Notes under the pieces: generated by a model | The model's input: the letters and a program-made list of their open reading frames with translations, nothing else | What the model was told of the DNA's origin: nothing | The model's database searches: none | NCBI GenBank assembly: GCA_963573385.1 | Contig: CAUYLG010026915.1 | Location: 1 to 64,000 of the forward strand | Direction of reading: 5' to 3' | DNA length: 64,000 nt | DNA from: Cacajao melanocephalus | Taxonomy: Eukaryota > Chordata > Mammalia > Primates > Pitheciidae | In this document: piece after piece, positions 1 to 21,525 of the stretch | How positions within the stretch are numbered: the first letter of the stretch is position 1 | How the letters are laid out: the number at the start of each line of letters is the position of its first letter | Made by a program: the position numbers and the translations under genes

Positions 1-254
1 CTTTGGGAGGCCGAGGCGGGCAGATCATGAGGTCAGGAGTTTGAGACCAGCCTGACCAACATAGTGAAACCCCATCTCCATTAAAAATACGAAAATTAGC
101 TGAGCATGGTGGCGCCTGTAATCCTAGCTACTCAGGAGGCCGAGGTGGGAGAATCCCTTGAACCTGGGAGGCAGAGGTTTCAGTGAACTGAGATTGTACC
201 GCTGCACTCCAGCCTGGGTGACAGAGTGAGACTCCATCTCAAAAAAAAAAAAAA

Positions 255-290
<36 letters not shown>

Positions 291-291
291 A
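1..291 (+). mobile_element. Alu (left end outside window) with (GAAA)n tail
   Basis: It starts inside the left monomer (ctttgggaggccgaggcggg) and ends in an A tract followed by about nine GAAA units to 291. Confidence 0.93.
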
Positions 292-699
292 AAAGGCTCT
301 AGACACACCGCACTGAGAGCAAGCAACTAAGCCGACATTTACATGCTGAATGCTGAGGACAGCTCCCAGCCTCTTCCCTCAGCTAGCCCCGTATTCTCCA
401 GGGGAGAAAACATGGACTCTCATCCATCCAAGAGGAAAAACATCATGAGATGAGCATTCAGAGAATCCCAAGAATCAGCCCAGCCAGATCACTCTACTGT
501 GTCCCCCACAGTTAATAAGCCCCCCATCTGTGGGTTTGGAGGCTCCAATGAACTCATTAGTCCTCCTGCCTTAATTGTGAACAGGTAACCATGGTCTCAA
601 GACCTCTGAGGAAAGTCTCTAACGTGGAAGCTCAAGACCAAAACAGAGGTTATACAGGGGAAAATAATCTTTCTGCCCATTTCCCCCATCCCTCCTAAA

Positions 700-1620
700 A
701 AAAAAAAAAAAAAAACCTGTCAGTCATATCTTCAGAGAGAAGAGATAAGAGAAAATATTGCATCATTAAAACAAGAATAGAATTCTTTAAGAGGGGATAT
801 TCATAGAGCAACAGCAACAAAACCAAAAAAACCTTGGAAATTAAAAATATAATAACAGAAATTAAGAACCCAGTAGAAGGGTAGGATGAAAAATTGAGAA
901 TCTCTTCCAGGAAATAGAGCAAAAAGGCAAATAGATAGCAAACAAGAGGAGAAAATAAGATGAGAAATTTGGAGGACCAATCTAAGAGATCCAACATTTG
1001 AAAAATATGACTTCCAGAAAGAAAACAAAACATGGAGGAAAGGAAATCAAAGTTATATAATTAAAGAAAATTTCGTGGCTGGGCATGGTGGCTTACACCT
1101 GTAACCCCAGCACTTTGGGAGGCCAAGGCAGATGGATCACCTGAGATCAGGAGTTCTACATGGTGAAACCCCGTCTCTACTAAAAATACAAAAAATTAGC
1201 TAGGCTTGGTGGCAGGCACCTGTAATCTCAGCTACTTGAGAGGCTGAGGCAAGAGAATTGCTTGAACCTGGGAAGCGGAGGTTGCAGTGAGTCGAGATGG
1301 CACCATTGTACTCCAGCCTAGGTGACAGAGTGAGACTCTGTCTCAAAAAAAAAAAAAAAGAAAATTTCTTGGAACTGAAGGACATCACTTTCCAGATTGA
1401 AAGGGCCTATTAAAGTAGATGAAACAGACCAAACCAAGGCATGGCATGCAACGATGAAACTTTAGAACACTGTGCAATGAAGACCGTAAAACATCTAGTA
1501 AGAAAAGAATTAAGCAGTTGAAAAGGATCATGGGTGAGAATGAATCTAGACTTTTCAAAAGCAACACTGAAGCTAGAAGATAATTAAGTAATACCTTCAA
1601 AGTTCTGAAAAAAATGTATT
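700..1620 (+). mobile_element. L1M-type fragment interrupted by an Alu
   Basis: The A-rich sequence on both sides of the Alu at 1077 matches the old L1 text as I remember it (ttttcaaaagcaacactgaagctagaaga). The strand and subfamily are tentative. Confidence 0.5.
1077..1358 (+). mobile_element. Alu
   Basis: Full-length dimer with an A tail. The target-site duplication aaagaaaatttc is visible on both sides. Confidence 0.94.
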
Positions 1621-1959
1621 CTCAACCTATAATACTCAGTCCTCTGAGTTCACAATTCCATGGGTAACATTCACCAGTTCACCACGGAACACGATGAGAA
1701 GCTTTGCTCCTCCAACCTGCGCAGTGCAGTGGTTTTGCTCTACCCTTCCTCAGGCAGCCACTGGATGATGTATTTCACCAAGATGAGGGAGTAAACCAAA
1801 GGAGAGGAAGACGTGAGAGAAAAGGAACAGAAGAGCCAACACAGGAGAGAGGCAGAGAAATCCTCAGACTGCTGGTACGGGAAGACCCCAGATGGCAGCT
1901 GGGCTTAGAAGGCAACTGGTCAGATTCGAGCGGGTCAGAAAGTTCCGACATTTCTTCAA

Positions 1960-2335
1960 GATGGTCGTTATGGCCTGCATGTGTGTTTCCTCCCCAGATT
2001 TATACATTGAATCACTAACCTCCAATGTGATGATAATGAGGAGGTGGGTAATTGAGAGGCAATTAAGTTTAGATGAGACCACGAGGGTAGAGCTCCCGTG
2101 ATGGAATTAGCACCCTTATAAGAAAAGGAAGAGACACCAGAACTTCCTCTCTCTGCTATGTGAGGACACAGTCAGAAAGCAGCTGCCAGCAAGCCAGGAA
2201 GTGGGCCCTCACCAGACCCCGACCACACTAGCACTCTGATCCAGCCTCTGGGACAAATAGGAGAAATAAATGTCCATTGTTTAAGCCACCAGTCTATGAC
2301 AGTTTGTTATAGCAGACTGAACTAAGACAAAGGTG
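1960..2335 (+). mobile_element. MaLR-type LTR fragment
   Basis: Recognisable blocks are cctccaatgtgatgataatg, cccttataagaaaaggaag and the end gaaataaatgtccattgttt with agccacc. The exact family (MLT1/MST) is not certain. Confidence 0.6.
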
Positions 2336-2777
2336 AAAGAGAATTTCCGATTTTGTCTCATCATGAAAGAGAAGTTTTGGTGTTGAAATAATGATAAGCA
2401 TACAGAAGATTGAGCAAAGGGAAAAGACCACGATGAACAGGGGGACAAGAGGTGCCATGGAAATGATCATAACACATGGCATGGCTTTGCTGAGATTACT
2501 GTTTACAATGACATAAGACTATAACACCCAAGTATCAAGCTAATACAAACTATGACATTGAGAGGGCAGAGAGCGAGTGGTCAGGGTAGAATGGTAATGC
2601 GAAGAATTAAGTCTGCATCATTATATTGGGAAGCCAATACATTATATCTAAAACAGAAAAAATCTGGAAGCATTTACATACACATGGCATTTAGAGATTT
2701 GGAGCTAATACCAAAAGAGTCAGCTAAAAGAGTTGAAAGTGGTTGGGGAAGGAGCAATGTTATTACTATTATTATTA

Positions 2778-3091
<314 letters not shown>

Positions 3092-3456
3092 TAGAATTTC
3101 TTAATTCCTTAAATCTGTGCTTTTCAGTCTATCCTTGGTGAAGGAAACAGGTTTCTTTTCAAAATCCTTTGTAAAATGCAATATAAATGAATGACTAGCA
3201 ACATGCCCTGGGATGTCTGGGTAACGCCGAATTGCTACAAATTCTTCCTCTCAATTTTGGCACTTATATCATGATGACAAGTAACAGTTTACAGACCAAC
3301 ACCGAGCTGCAGAGGCACTGTTTTCATCTATGATTTATATGTAACACTGACTAAAAAAAAACTTTAAAAATGGGTGTACAACAATGTAACTGTACTTAAC
3401 TGTACACTTAATGGTTTAGATGGCAAAAAAAATCCAAACAAAATTACAAAGGCAAT

Positions 3457-4490
<1,034 letters not shown>

Positions 4491-4572
4491 ATACCCTATG
4501 TTTAAAGTCTAAACATGTTCTCTCATTACATATAAAATGAGAACATTAAGTGATAACAAAATAAAATAAATA

Positions 4573-4853
4573 GGCCGGGTGCAGTGGCTCACGCCTGTAA
4601 TGCCAGCAGTTTGGGGGTCTGAGGTGGGCGGATCATGAGGTCAGGAGTTCAAGACCAGCCTGGCCAACATAGTGAAACCCTGTCTCTACTAAAAATACAA
4701 AAAAGTTTAGCCGAGTGTGGTGGCGGGTACCTGTAATCTCAGCTACTTGGGAGGCTTAGGTAGGAGAATGGCTTGAACCTGGAAGGCGGAGGTTGCAGTG
4801 AGCTGAGATTGCACCACCGCACTCCAGCCTGGGTGACAGTGTGAGACTCTGAG
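4573..4853 (+). mobile_element. Alu (Y-like)
   Basis: Starts ggccgggtgcagtggctcac, carries the gatcatgaggtcagga variant, and ends in a GGAA-rich tail. Confidence 0.93.
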
Positions 4854-4900
4854 GAAGGAAGGAAGGGAGGAAGGGAGGAAGGAAGGAAAAAGGGAGGATA
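4854..4900 (+). repeat. (GGAA)n-type microsatellite
   Basis: Imperfect ggaagga/gggagg units directly follow the Alu in place of an A tail. Confidence 0.85.
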
Positions 4901-5198
4901 GACAAAGGGAGAACCCAGAGGATCGGGAAGAGGATGGATGGTGTAGAGGTGGGTGGATTTCAAGAGGTATCCATGGAGGAGGAGACTTTGGGAGCAAAGG
5001 CTCAGTAGCAGGGCTATGAGCACTGAATGGGTTATTGTGAAGAACCCATGTGACTGAAACCTGAGACCACATAGAGAAGCAGCAGGAGATTCGAGGTGGA
5101 AAGCTCTTACCTTCACTGAAGAGTTCGTGAGCAGTGGGTAGCCCAGCAGGGAGGGTTTCAAGCTGAGGACTCACAGGATCAGAGCTGCGCTCTACAGC

Positions 5199-13251
<8,053 letters not shown>

Positions 13252-13890
13252 GGTGGGTGGGGCCAGAGGCGGCCCCTCCCCCCAGGCCCGTGGGAGGCAT
13301 CTGCTTGAGACCTGCCTCCAGCAGAGCCGCCTGCCCGCTGCAAGGCAAAGCAGTAGGGTGGGTGGCCTCTGCCCCAGGCCCCTCTCCCAGGCCCTGGCAC
13401 TCTGAGTCCCTGGTTCCTGGTCTCCTTTGTCTCCAGGCAGGTCGTGTGGCTCAGCAGTTAGATCCCATATGCTAAGTAGTGTAGGCATCTGCCCACCTAC
13501 ACACACACATGCACACGCACACGCACGCACAGACACTGTCCCCTCTGAAGCTCAGTGTCCACCCTGAGCCGCCCCACAGATCTCTCTCTGGCCCCCTAGA
13601 AGCCCTGTCCTCACTGCAGTCCTGGTGCTCTGGGGAAGGAGGGGCATTGGCAGGTGGTTTGTCCACTCAGCAGCCCCGCCTCCCCAGTGGTTTCTCTCCT
13701 GGCTGCTGGTGGGGGTGGGGCAGGCGGGGAAAGCTTCCCCCTCTCCTAGGCCAGGCCAGGCCAGCCCAGGGTCCCAGAGGTCCCCTGCATCCCCTGTCTT
13801 TGCCTTGCCTGGGTTCTCAGGCAGGGTCTCTGCTGTGTCCGTGGTGCTGTTGTATTGGTCACTAACGGAATAAAGAGTGAATAACTCACG
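13252..13890 (+). other. CLEC2L: CLEC2L 3' UTR
   Basis: About 640 nt of GC-rich sequence run from the stop to the first good poly(A) signal. It has no Alu. It holds a CA-rich run at about 13500-13535 with scattered CG and TG interruptions, and a short tandem of CCAGG units near 13749. The 3' end is inferred from the signal at 13869 and is not observed. Confidence 0.75.
13869..13874 (+). terminator. Poly(A) signal AATAAA of CLEC2L
   Basis: A canonical AATAAA lies about 620 nt after the CLEC2L stop. T/G-rich sequence (aatgtctgctg, catttgttcc) follows 20-45 nt downstream, as expected for a cleavage site near 13890. Confidence 0.75.
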
Positions 13891-14979
13891 TCCAGAAATG
13901 TCTGCTGCCATTTGTTCCAGAGTCAGAGCTTGGGGAGTGGCAGAGAGGGGCACATCTCTGGGTGTCTGTCTGTGGGGGCCACCACAAAATGTGCCTGTTG
14001 TAGTGCAGCAGATAGCAGTGTGTGAGGATGAAAAAACGCATCTTCTGGCCTCAGGATATCACTTCATTTTGCTAAGCCTTTAAGGTATTCTTAGATGGCT
14101 GAGGGGTACGCACCATGCTGGCTCCTTCATTGCTAGTCGCCTTAAGATGACAGACGTTTATTCACACCTACTACAAGCCAGACACCACACCAGGCATGGG
14201 GATCTCTGGCCTTATCCCCCAAGAAGCACACAAGGAGCAGAGGAAACAGCTCAGAAAATGCTAGAACATTCTAGAACACAGTCAACAGCTGGTTTATTCT
14301 GCACCAGGGCAGGATGGAATGAAGTGAACAGCAGGATTAGGTGGTGTTCGCATTGGGCTGGAAAAGAGCTTGTGAAGGTCTTATGGCCTCTTCCTGTCCC
14401 CCTTGATCAGCCTGGGGAGGAGGCGGTGGGGCTGTGGGGTTGGCTGGCAGTGCCCTCGGGCCTGTGGGGGCTCCACGCTCTTTTCTACACACATCTGAGG
14501 CTCTAGCACCGGGCTGTAGTGCCTGGGCCTCTCTGGCCTCCCGATGCCTCCGGGCAGATGAGATGTGGGTGGCCTGCCTGGGAGCCCAGTGTGTGCATTT
14601 GGGTCCTGGCCCATTTTCAGAAAATAGCTTGGAGAGAGAAACCAGGTCCTGCTGTGCTCTGTGCAGGCCTAGTACTGGTTTTACAGTCTTCAGACAAAAC
14701 CTCCAACTTGAGTTTTTTACATTTGCTGCGTGGTTTCCAGGTATTTTGTAATACATAGGTGGTTTGTGGTGTTATACTTTGTTGTCACTGGGAAGCCAGT
14801 GGGGGACTTGGGTATACAATAAAACAGTTAAGGGAATTTGGAGGGCGGTGGTGGGCCTGCAGGGGTGGCTGTGAGGGGCTGAGGGGTGAGGAAGTGGTCA
14901 GCTGCTGCCGCTTCGGGTGGGAGGCTCACACTCCTGCCTATTCTCAGTTACGGACAGGCCTGTGGTTCTCACCAGTATC

Positions 14980-15085
14980 CACCCCTCAAAGACGGCGATG
15001 TTCAAAAGCCTCAGTGCTTTTTGCTTTACATATGGCATCTCCCTTAATTCTTGCAGAAATGCCCGAGGCAGGTCATGCTGCCAAA
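14980..15085 (-). mobile_element. MIR fragment
   Basis: gctttacatatggcatctcc and the downstream cccgaggcaggtcatgctgc fit the MIR core in reverse. Confidence 0.5.
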
Positions 15086-15235
15086 GGTGAGTAAACTACC
15101 TTGCCGGGCTCCTGAGAGCCACCTGGCCTTGGGCTTCAGAGCCCTGCTTTCCTCCTGCCCTGTGGGTTCAGGGAAGCAGTGTGAGGGGGCACGGGATGGG
15201 GAACCCCTGCCATTCGGGTTCTATTTTATTCTTTC

Positions 15236-15530
15236 TTTCTTTCTTTTTGAGAAAGAGTCTCACTCTGTTGCCCAGGCTGGAGTGCAGTCATGCAATCTTG
15301 GCTCACTGCAACCTCCATCTCCTGGGTTCAAGCTATTCTCCTGCCTCAGCCTCCTGAGTAGCTGGGATTACAGGTGAGTGCCACTGTGCCTGGCTAATTT
15401 TTATATTTTTAGTAGAGATGGGGTTTCATCATATTGGCCAGGGTGGTCTTGAACTCCTGACCTCAAGTGATCTGCCTGCCTTGGCCTCCCAAAATGCTGG
15501 GATTACAGGTGTGAGCCACCGTGCCTGGCC
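15236..15530 (-). mobile_element. Alu with (TTTC)n start
   Basis: ttctttctttctttttgaga to gtgagccaccgtgcctggcc. Confidence 0.93.
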
Positions 15531-16011
15531 TGGGTTTTATTTTTTATTAAATGATCCAAAGCCTGCTGCCTGAAGCTTTTAAAGCCTAGTGGCAAATAAG
15601 CTCTTTTAACTTTAAATTTGTCCTGGGACCACGTAACAATTCTAAATCTGTTTGGCAGAGCATGTGCCCTGATCCAGGGCCATCGATGATTTGAGATTTT
15701 CTTCTATTTGTTTTCTATCAATGAAGGAAGTACAAGATAAAAACAAAACACTGGCACACCCAACTTCAGAAATGTCAGAAATCTTTCTAAAGGTTACAGA
15801 CCAGCCAGGCTGCCCCTGTCCCCTTTGTGGGCTGAACCAGGCTTGGTTTGCATGGCCGTGGCACCCCATGCTATGCTCTCAGCAGCCAGAGGTGGCAGCA
15901 CTGAGGGTAGACATGCCACTTGTTTCTGACCCCCAAAGTTTGTGTCTCCTTCAGCAAGGAGGGTCTATAGGACCGCATCTCCCCAAGTCTCACTCCTCAT
16001 CCCCTGGGGCA

Positions 16012-16284
16012 GTGAGATGGAGTCCTGCTCTGTCGCCAGACTGGAGTGCAGTGGCACAATCTCTGCCGACTGCAACCACTGGGTTCAAGTGATTCTCCTG
16101 CCTCAGCCTCCCGAGTCGATGGGACTACAGACATGTGCTACTATGCCCAGCTAATTTTTGTATTTTTAGTAGAGATGGCGTTTCACCATATTGGCCAGGC
16201 TGGTCTCGAACTCCTGACCTCGTGTTCTGCCCACCTTGGCCTTCCAAAGTGCTGGGCTTACAGGCATGAGCCACCGCGCCCGGC
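16012..16284 (-). mobile_element. Alu
   Basis: From gtgagatggagtcctgctct to ccaccgcgcccggcc. The T tract is lost. Confidence 0.92.
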
Positions 16285-16492
16285 CTGATTTTTTCTTTTT
16301 TAGGTGACTGCCCTTGAAGCTCAGAGCTGGGGAAAGTGCTCCATAGGCAGGTTTGAGCCCCAATCCCAGTAGGCAGGAGGCCTGTAGAAGCCGGAGCACA
16401 CACACAGGCACCTGCAGATGCACTTTGTGATGGAGGATGCCCAGGAGAGACTTTTTATTTTTAATTTATTAATTATTAATTATTATTATTAA

Positions 16493-16772
16493 TTTTTTTT
16501 TGAGAGGGAGACTTGCTCTGTCGCCCAGGCTGGAGTGCAGTGGTTCACTGCAACCTCTGCCTCCTGAGTTCAAGCGATTCTCCTTCCTCAGCCTCCCAAG
16601 TAGCTGGGATTACAGGCACATGCCACCACGCCTGGTTAATTTTTGCATTTTTAGTAGAGATGGGGTTTTGCAATGTTGGCCAGGCTGGTCTCAAACGCCT
16701 GACTTCAGGTGATCCACCTGCCTCGGCTGCCTAAAGTGCTGGGATTACAGGCGTGAGCCACTGCTCCCGGCC
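16493..16772 (-). mobile_element. Alu
   Basis: T tract plus gagagggagacttgctctgt to ccactgctcccggcc. (AAT)n-like sequence precedes it at 16455-16490. Confidence 0.92.
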
Positions 16773-16799
16773 CTAGGAAAGACTTTTTAAGAAGCTTTA

Positions 16800-17135
<336 letters not shown>

Positions 17136-17483
17136 TTAAGTCTAAAGGGAAATGATAAACTGAAAAAAAAAAAAAAAAAAGAAGTGTCCCGTAGAAGGGA
17201 CCATAGACCTTCTAGGGATCTCTGTACATGGAAGACAAGCATTTACAAAATGGAATCGGTGGTCCCACAAACTGGATGGAATGTCTAGTTCTAGCTATCA
17301 GTGTCTTCTGTGTAGAATGAGGGTTGGGGTTGATGCTGAGCAGTGGATTTTATTCATCCTCAAGTAGTGAGAGATGGTGTATGGGAAGCCATGCGGGAAA
17401 TACATTTCCTAAGAGGAAGTTTGTGTGATCCGAGTTGGATATAAAATGTGTGAGGTGGGTGAAAGAAAGGGTCCCAGATTCCT

Positions 17484-17615
17484 TTTGTTTTTTGAGACAG
17501 AGTGTCACCTTCTTGCCCAAGGCTGGAGTGCAATGGCGTGATCTGGGCTCACTGCAACCTCTGCCTCCTGGGTTCAAGTAGCTGAGATTACAGGTGTGAG
17601 TCAGCACGACCTGCC
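17484..17615 (-). mobile_element. Alu, internally deleted
   Basis: gagacagagtgtcaccttct through gcctcctgggttcaagtagc, then directly to the monomer end. Confidence 0.85.
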
Positions 17616-18138
17616 AGATTCCTTCTTTAAAGCTGAATGCTGGCAAAAGGGAGGGACTGAAAATGAAAGAGACATGAGGACATCCATTCCTACCAGTGTC
17701 ACATCTACGCTTTGCTTTTAATGGATGCTCTGCTTTTATACTTAATATTTGCTTAAACTTAGCTATCCTAGTAAAGGATTAGAAAATATATATAAGCTAG
17801 AGTGTCATAAAAAATTCTACACTTGTTTGGAAAAGGCTAGGGCATAGCCGCTGCCACCCAGTCAGGTGCCCTAAAAGCAAGGAGGGGTTTGTGATGCAGG
17901 AGCATCCCCTCTAGAGCCAAAGCTTCAACAGGGACCACCACAGCCGGGCTGCTAAGTGAGGGCAGCACCATTTAATTGTTTGCTTGGTCTTTCTCTAGGG
18001 GCTGCCTTGGCTCCATTGGGAAACAGGGATAGGACGGTCTAGAATTTCACTTTCTACTCACCACAGTTCGAGTGAGCAGCTTACCATTTTTATTACCCAA
18101 ATATTAAATATGCTTAAGGGAAATATTGACAACAGTAA

Positions 18139-18551
<413 letters not shown>

Positions 18552-19005
18552 TGGACTGCTGGTGCCTCACTGGTTTGCAGGATGCACCTCCCTTTCCGTT
18601 TCCACACGATGTGATTCCTGTCCGTGCATTTGTCATAAAAATGACAAAATGCATGATGGGAGAATTCTGAAGCTTTGTCCAAACGTGTTGCATGGATTTC
18701 ATGTAGTTTACATTTTAGCTGAGTTGATTTTAATCTGAGTTGACGTGTAGGCCACATTCAGAGTTTTGTTTTTATTACTGGAGTTCTGGGAGGTGCTGAA
18801 TTTGGAGAGTGGAAAGGTGGGTTGGGGGTCGGATGAAGGTGGGCTGAGGGGTTTTTTCATTCACCCGATGATTCATTGACCACCCACTCTGTGCCTGGCA
18901 TTATAATAGATGCCCTGGAAACAGATGAAAGGCAGATACCTGCAAGAATTTTAGGGGTTTGTGGGGAAGGAAAAGAAGGGAAGTAATGTTGACAGTGTGG
19001 CCTCA

Positions 19006-19392
<387 letters not shown>

Positions 19393-19700
19393 ATTATGCT
19401 AAGTGAGGTAAGCCAGACACAAAAGGACAAATATATGATTCTATTTACACATAATATCTAGAATAGGCAAATTCATGGAGACAGAGTAGAAGGAAGGGTG
19501 GTTGCCAGGGACTGTGTGGAGGGAGGAATGGGGAGTTAACGGAGACAGAACTTGTGTTTGGGATGATGAAACAATTCTGGAAATAGATAGTGATGATGGC
19601 TATACAATAATGTGAATGTAATTAACGTCATAAGTAGTCCACTTAAAAAGGTTAAAATGATAACTTTATGTGATGTATATTTTACCTTAATTTAAGACAA
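19393..19700 (+). mobile_element. L1M 3' end
   Basis: attatgctaagtgaggtaag through ggtggttgccagggactgtg to the A/T-rich end. It is the same 3' UTR type as at 3457 and 44385. Confidence 0.8.
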
Positions 19701-20261
19701 AAAGAGTGTCAGAAGGCTGGGAAGCCACGATCCCAGCAGGAGGTGGAGTTTCTTAGGCTTGCTGAAGCGGTGCTGCTGTGGGCACAGGGTCTGGACGGAC
19801 TGCAGAGCACACAGCTCAAGTCGGGAGTGACAAGGGCCCTGGCGATGGGCCAGCGAGCCACAAGGCTGTGGGTGTTGATGGTGTCCAGTGAGAGGGCAGC
19901 GCCTGGGTGTGGAGGATCCGGGATACATGTTGGAAAGCTCCCAGGACAGCAGGTGACCGCCACACCTTAGGTGTCAGGGATAGAGACTGGGAGCCGGTGG
20001 GGCTGACACGGCTTGGAAGAGGCAGCGGGAAGCTGGGAGACTCTTAGCCCCACTCAGCTGCGTGGGAATCGGTAGTAGCATGCTCTCAAGGCCCTCCCTC
20101 TCTCCGCAAATTTTCAATGCCGTGGTGGCTTCTACACATTTCCAGAGGCATTAAATAATCCCAAAATACATTACTTGTAACAATCACCTCTTCCCTCTGA
20201 TGACGGGTCTGGTTCCAGGATGAATAAGCATGCCAGGCAGGTGGACAGTGATTTCAAACAG

Positions 20262-20267
20262 TTTAAT
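20262..20267 (-). terminator. Poly(A) signal ATTAAA, likely distal end of HIPK2
   Basis: ATTAAA (plus strand tttaat) is followed 15-30 nt downstream on the minus strand by CTGTCCACCTGCCTGG. It lies at the edge where A/T-rich, Alu-free sequence gives way to ordinary intergenic DNA, which is why it is preferred as the last end of the HIPK2 message. Confidence 0.55.
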
Positions 20268-20845
20268 GAAATTCCAAGACAAAGTGTGATTACATTTCTA
20301 CACATATACAATATGCATATGTGAGTTTACAAATTTTAATTAATAAGTCGTTTCACCTCAGAGACCGAAAAAATGATCAAAAAGAAACTGTGAGTAACAA
20401 GCTATAACATAGTTCACCACAACGGGACCCCCCCTTTTTCTCACCCTACAGTTAGTAATATTACAATTAAAATAACTATATTCTTCTATAATTTTTTCTG
20501 TTAAAATCATCTCATAAATTTACAATGCTATTATTAGTTTCCAAGACTAATATAAATTCACTCCATTTTTCTACAACGAAAATGATTAATTTAGAAGCAC
20601 ACGACGTCATGATGAAAAACACAAGCATTTTAGTAGCAAGGACTTGATCAGTTAAGAATTAGTTTTCTTGTAAAACATTCTAAAGCCAAGTAAAATATCC
20701 ATTCTTATAACATACCTATAATATGAGACTAAGGAATAGGTTACATAGAGGTCTACAACACATTGGTTTGTCTTTAAAAAAAAAAGTAGACATTTATAAA
20801 TAAAAAAGAGGGACAATTCACATAGGAAAAAGAGGTACACGAGAA

Positions 20846-20852
20846 AATACTG
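20846..20852 (-). promoter_or_regulatory. miR-200b/c/429-type seed match in HIPK2 3' UTR
   Basis: The minus strand reads CAGTATT (7mer-m8), about 600 nt from the distal end of the 3' UTR. HIPK2 has been reported as a target of the miR-200/141 group, which is why I looked. A single seed match is weak evidence. Confidence 0.35.
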
Positions 20853-20896
20853 TCGCACGCAATAATTTTCACATAGATTAACATGGATTAACACTT

Positions 20897-20902
20897 TTTA
20901 TT
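20897..20902 (-). terminator. AATAAA, possible alternative HIPK2 poly(A) signal
   Basis: A canonical AATAAA on the minus strand lies about 640 nt before the distal end. Use of this site would shorten the 3' UTR slightly and remove the miR-200-type site at 20846. Confidence 0.4.
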
Positions 20903-21517
20903 ACAGAAACCATACGGTGAAGGAACACAACAGACCAGGGCTTTCATAGGGTTATTGAGATTGAGCTGAGATGACCTGGGAGAGAAAGATCTAGGTGAGA
21001 TGACCGTGGGGAGGGAGCCACGTTCCTTGGACCTGGTGATGGAGTGTCACCAGGTCTCCTCTTCCCTGTTCTCATTTTGGGGAGTGAGTCTTTCTATCCA
21101 GTGTCCTGAATTCATGGGCAGTTGAAAGGTAAACATTTCTACAGATCCATTCTCTTTCCAGCCTGATGGACACCATTTTTGGAAATGTGATAGTGTATCA
21201 GAGGCTGCAGCTCAATACATGTGGTCAAAGCAAAATGGGATGGGAAATTCCAGTCATCCTGATTTGTTGCCCCCCTCACCCATCGATGCCCTTGAAGCTG
21301 GGACCCAGTGAGAGCAGCGGCACCCTGCAGGGCCCACCAGCTCTGCTGCGGTGAGGTGGATGACAAGGGCCCGGCGCCACGCCTCAGCCCCACATGTGCA
21401 GAGTGGCCTGGGACACGGCCCATGCGTGTCCAAGACACCAGCGCTGACTCCAACCTCTAAAGAGCTCCTCCTCCTCATCTGTAAAGCTATACTTCTCCTA
21501 TCAAATTTGGTTTGATA

Positions 21518-21525
21518 TATATACA
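21518..21525 (-). promoter_or_regulatory. Pumilio element TGTATATA in HIPK2 3' UTR
   Basis: This is an exact match to UGUANAUA on the mRNA strand. It lies within alternating TA sequence, so a chance match is possible. Confidence 0.45.

Noticed and set aside
16440..16500. A/T palindromic stretch before an Alu
   Set aside because: Low-complexity TTAAT/ATTATT sequence from an Alu T tract, not a specific inverted repeat.
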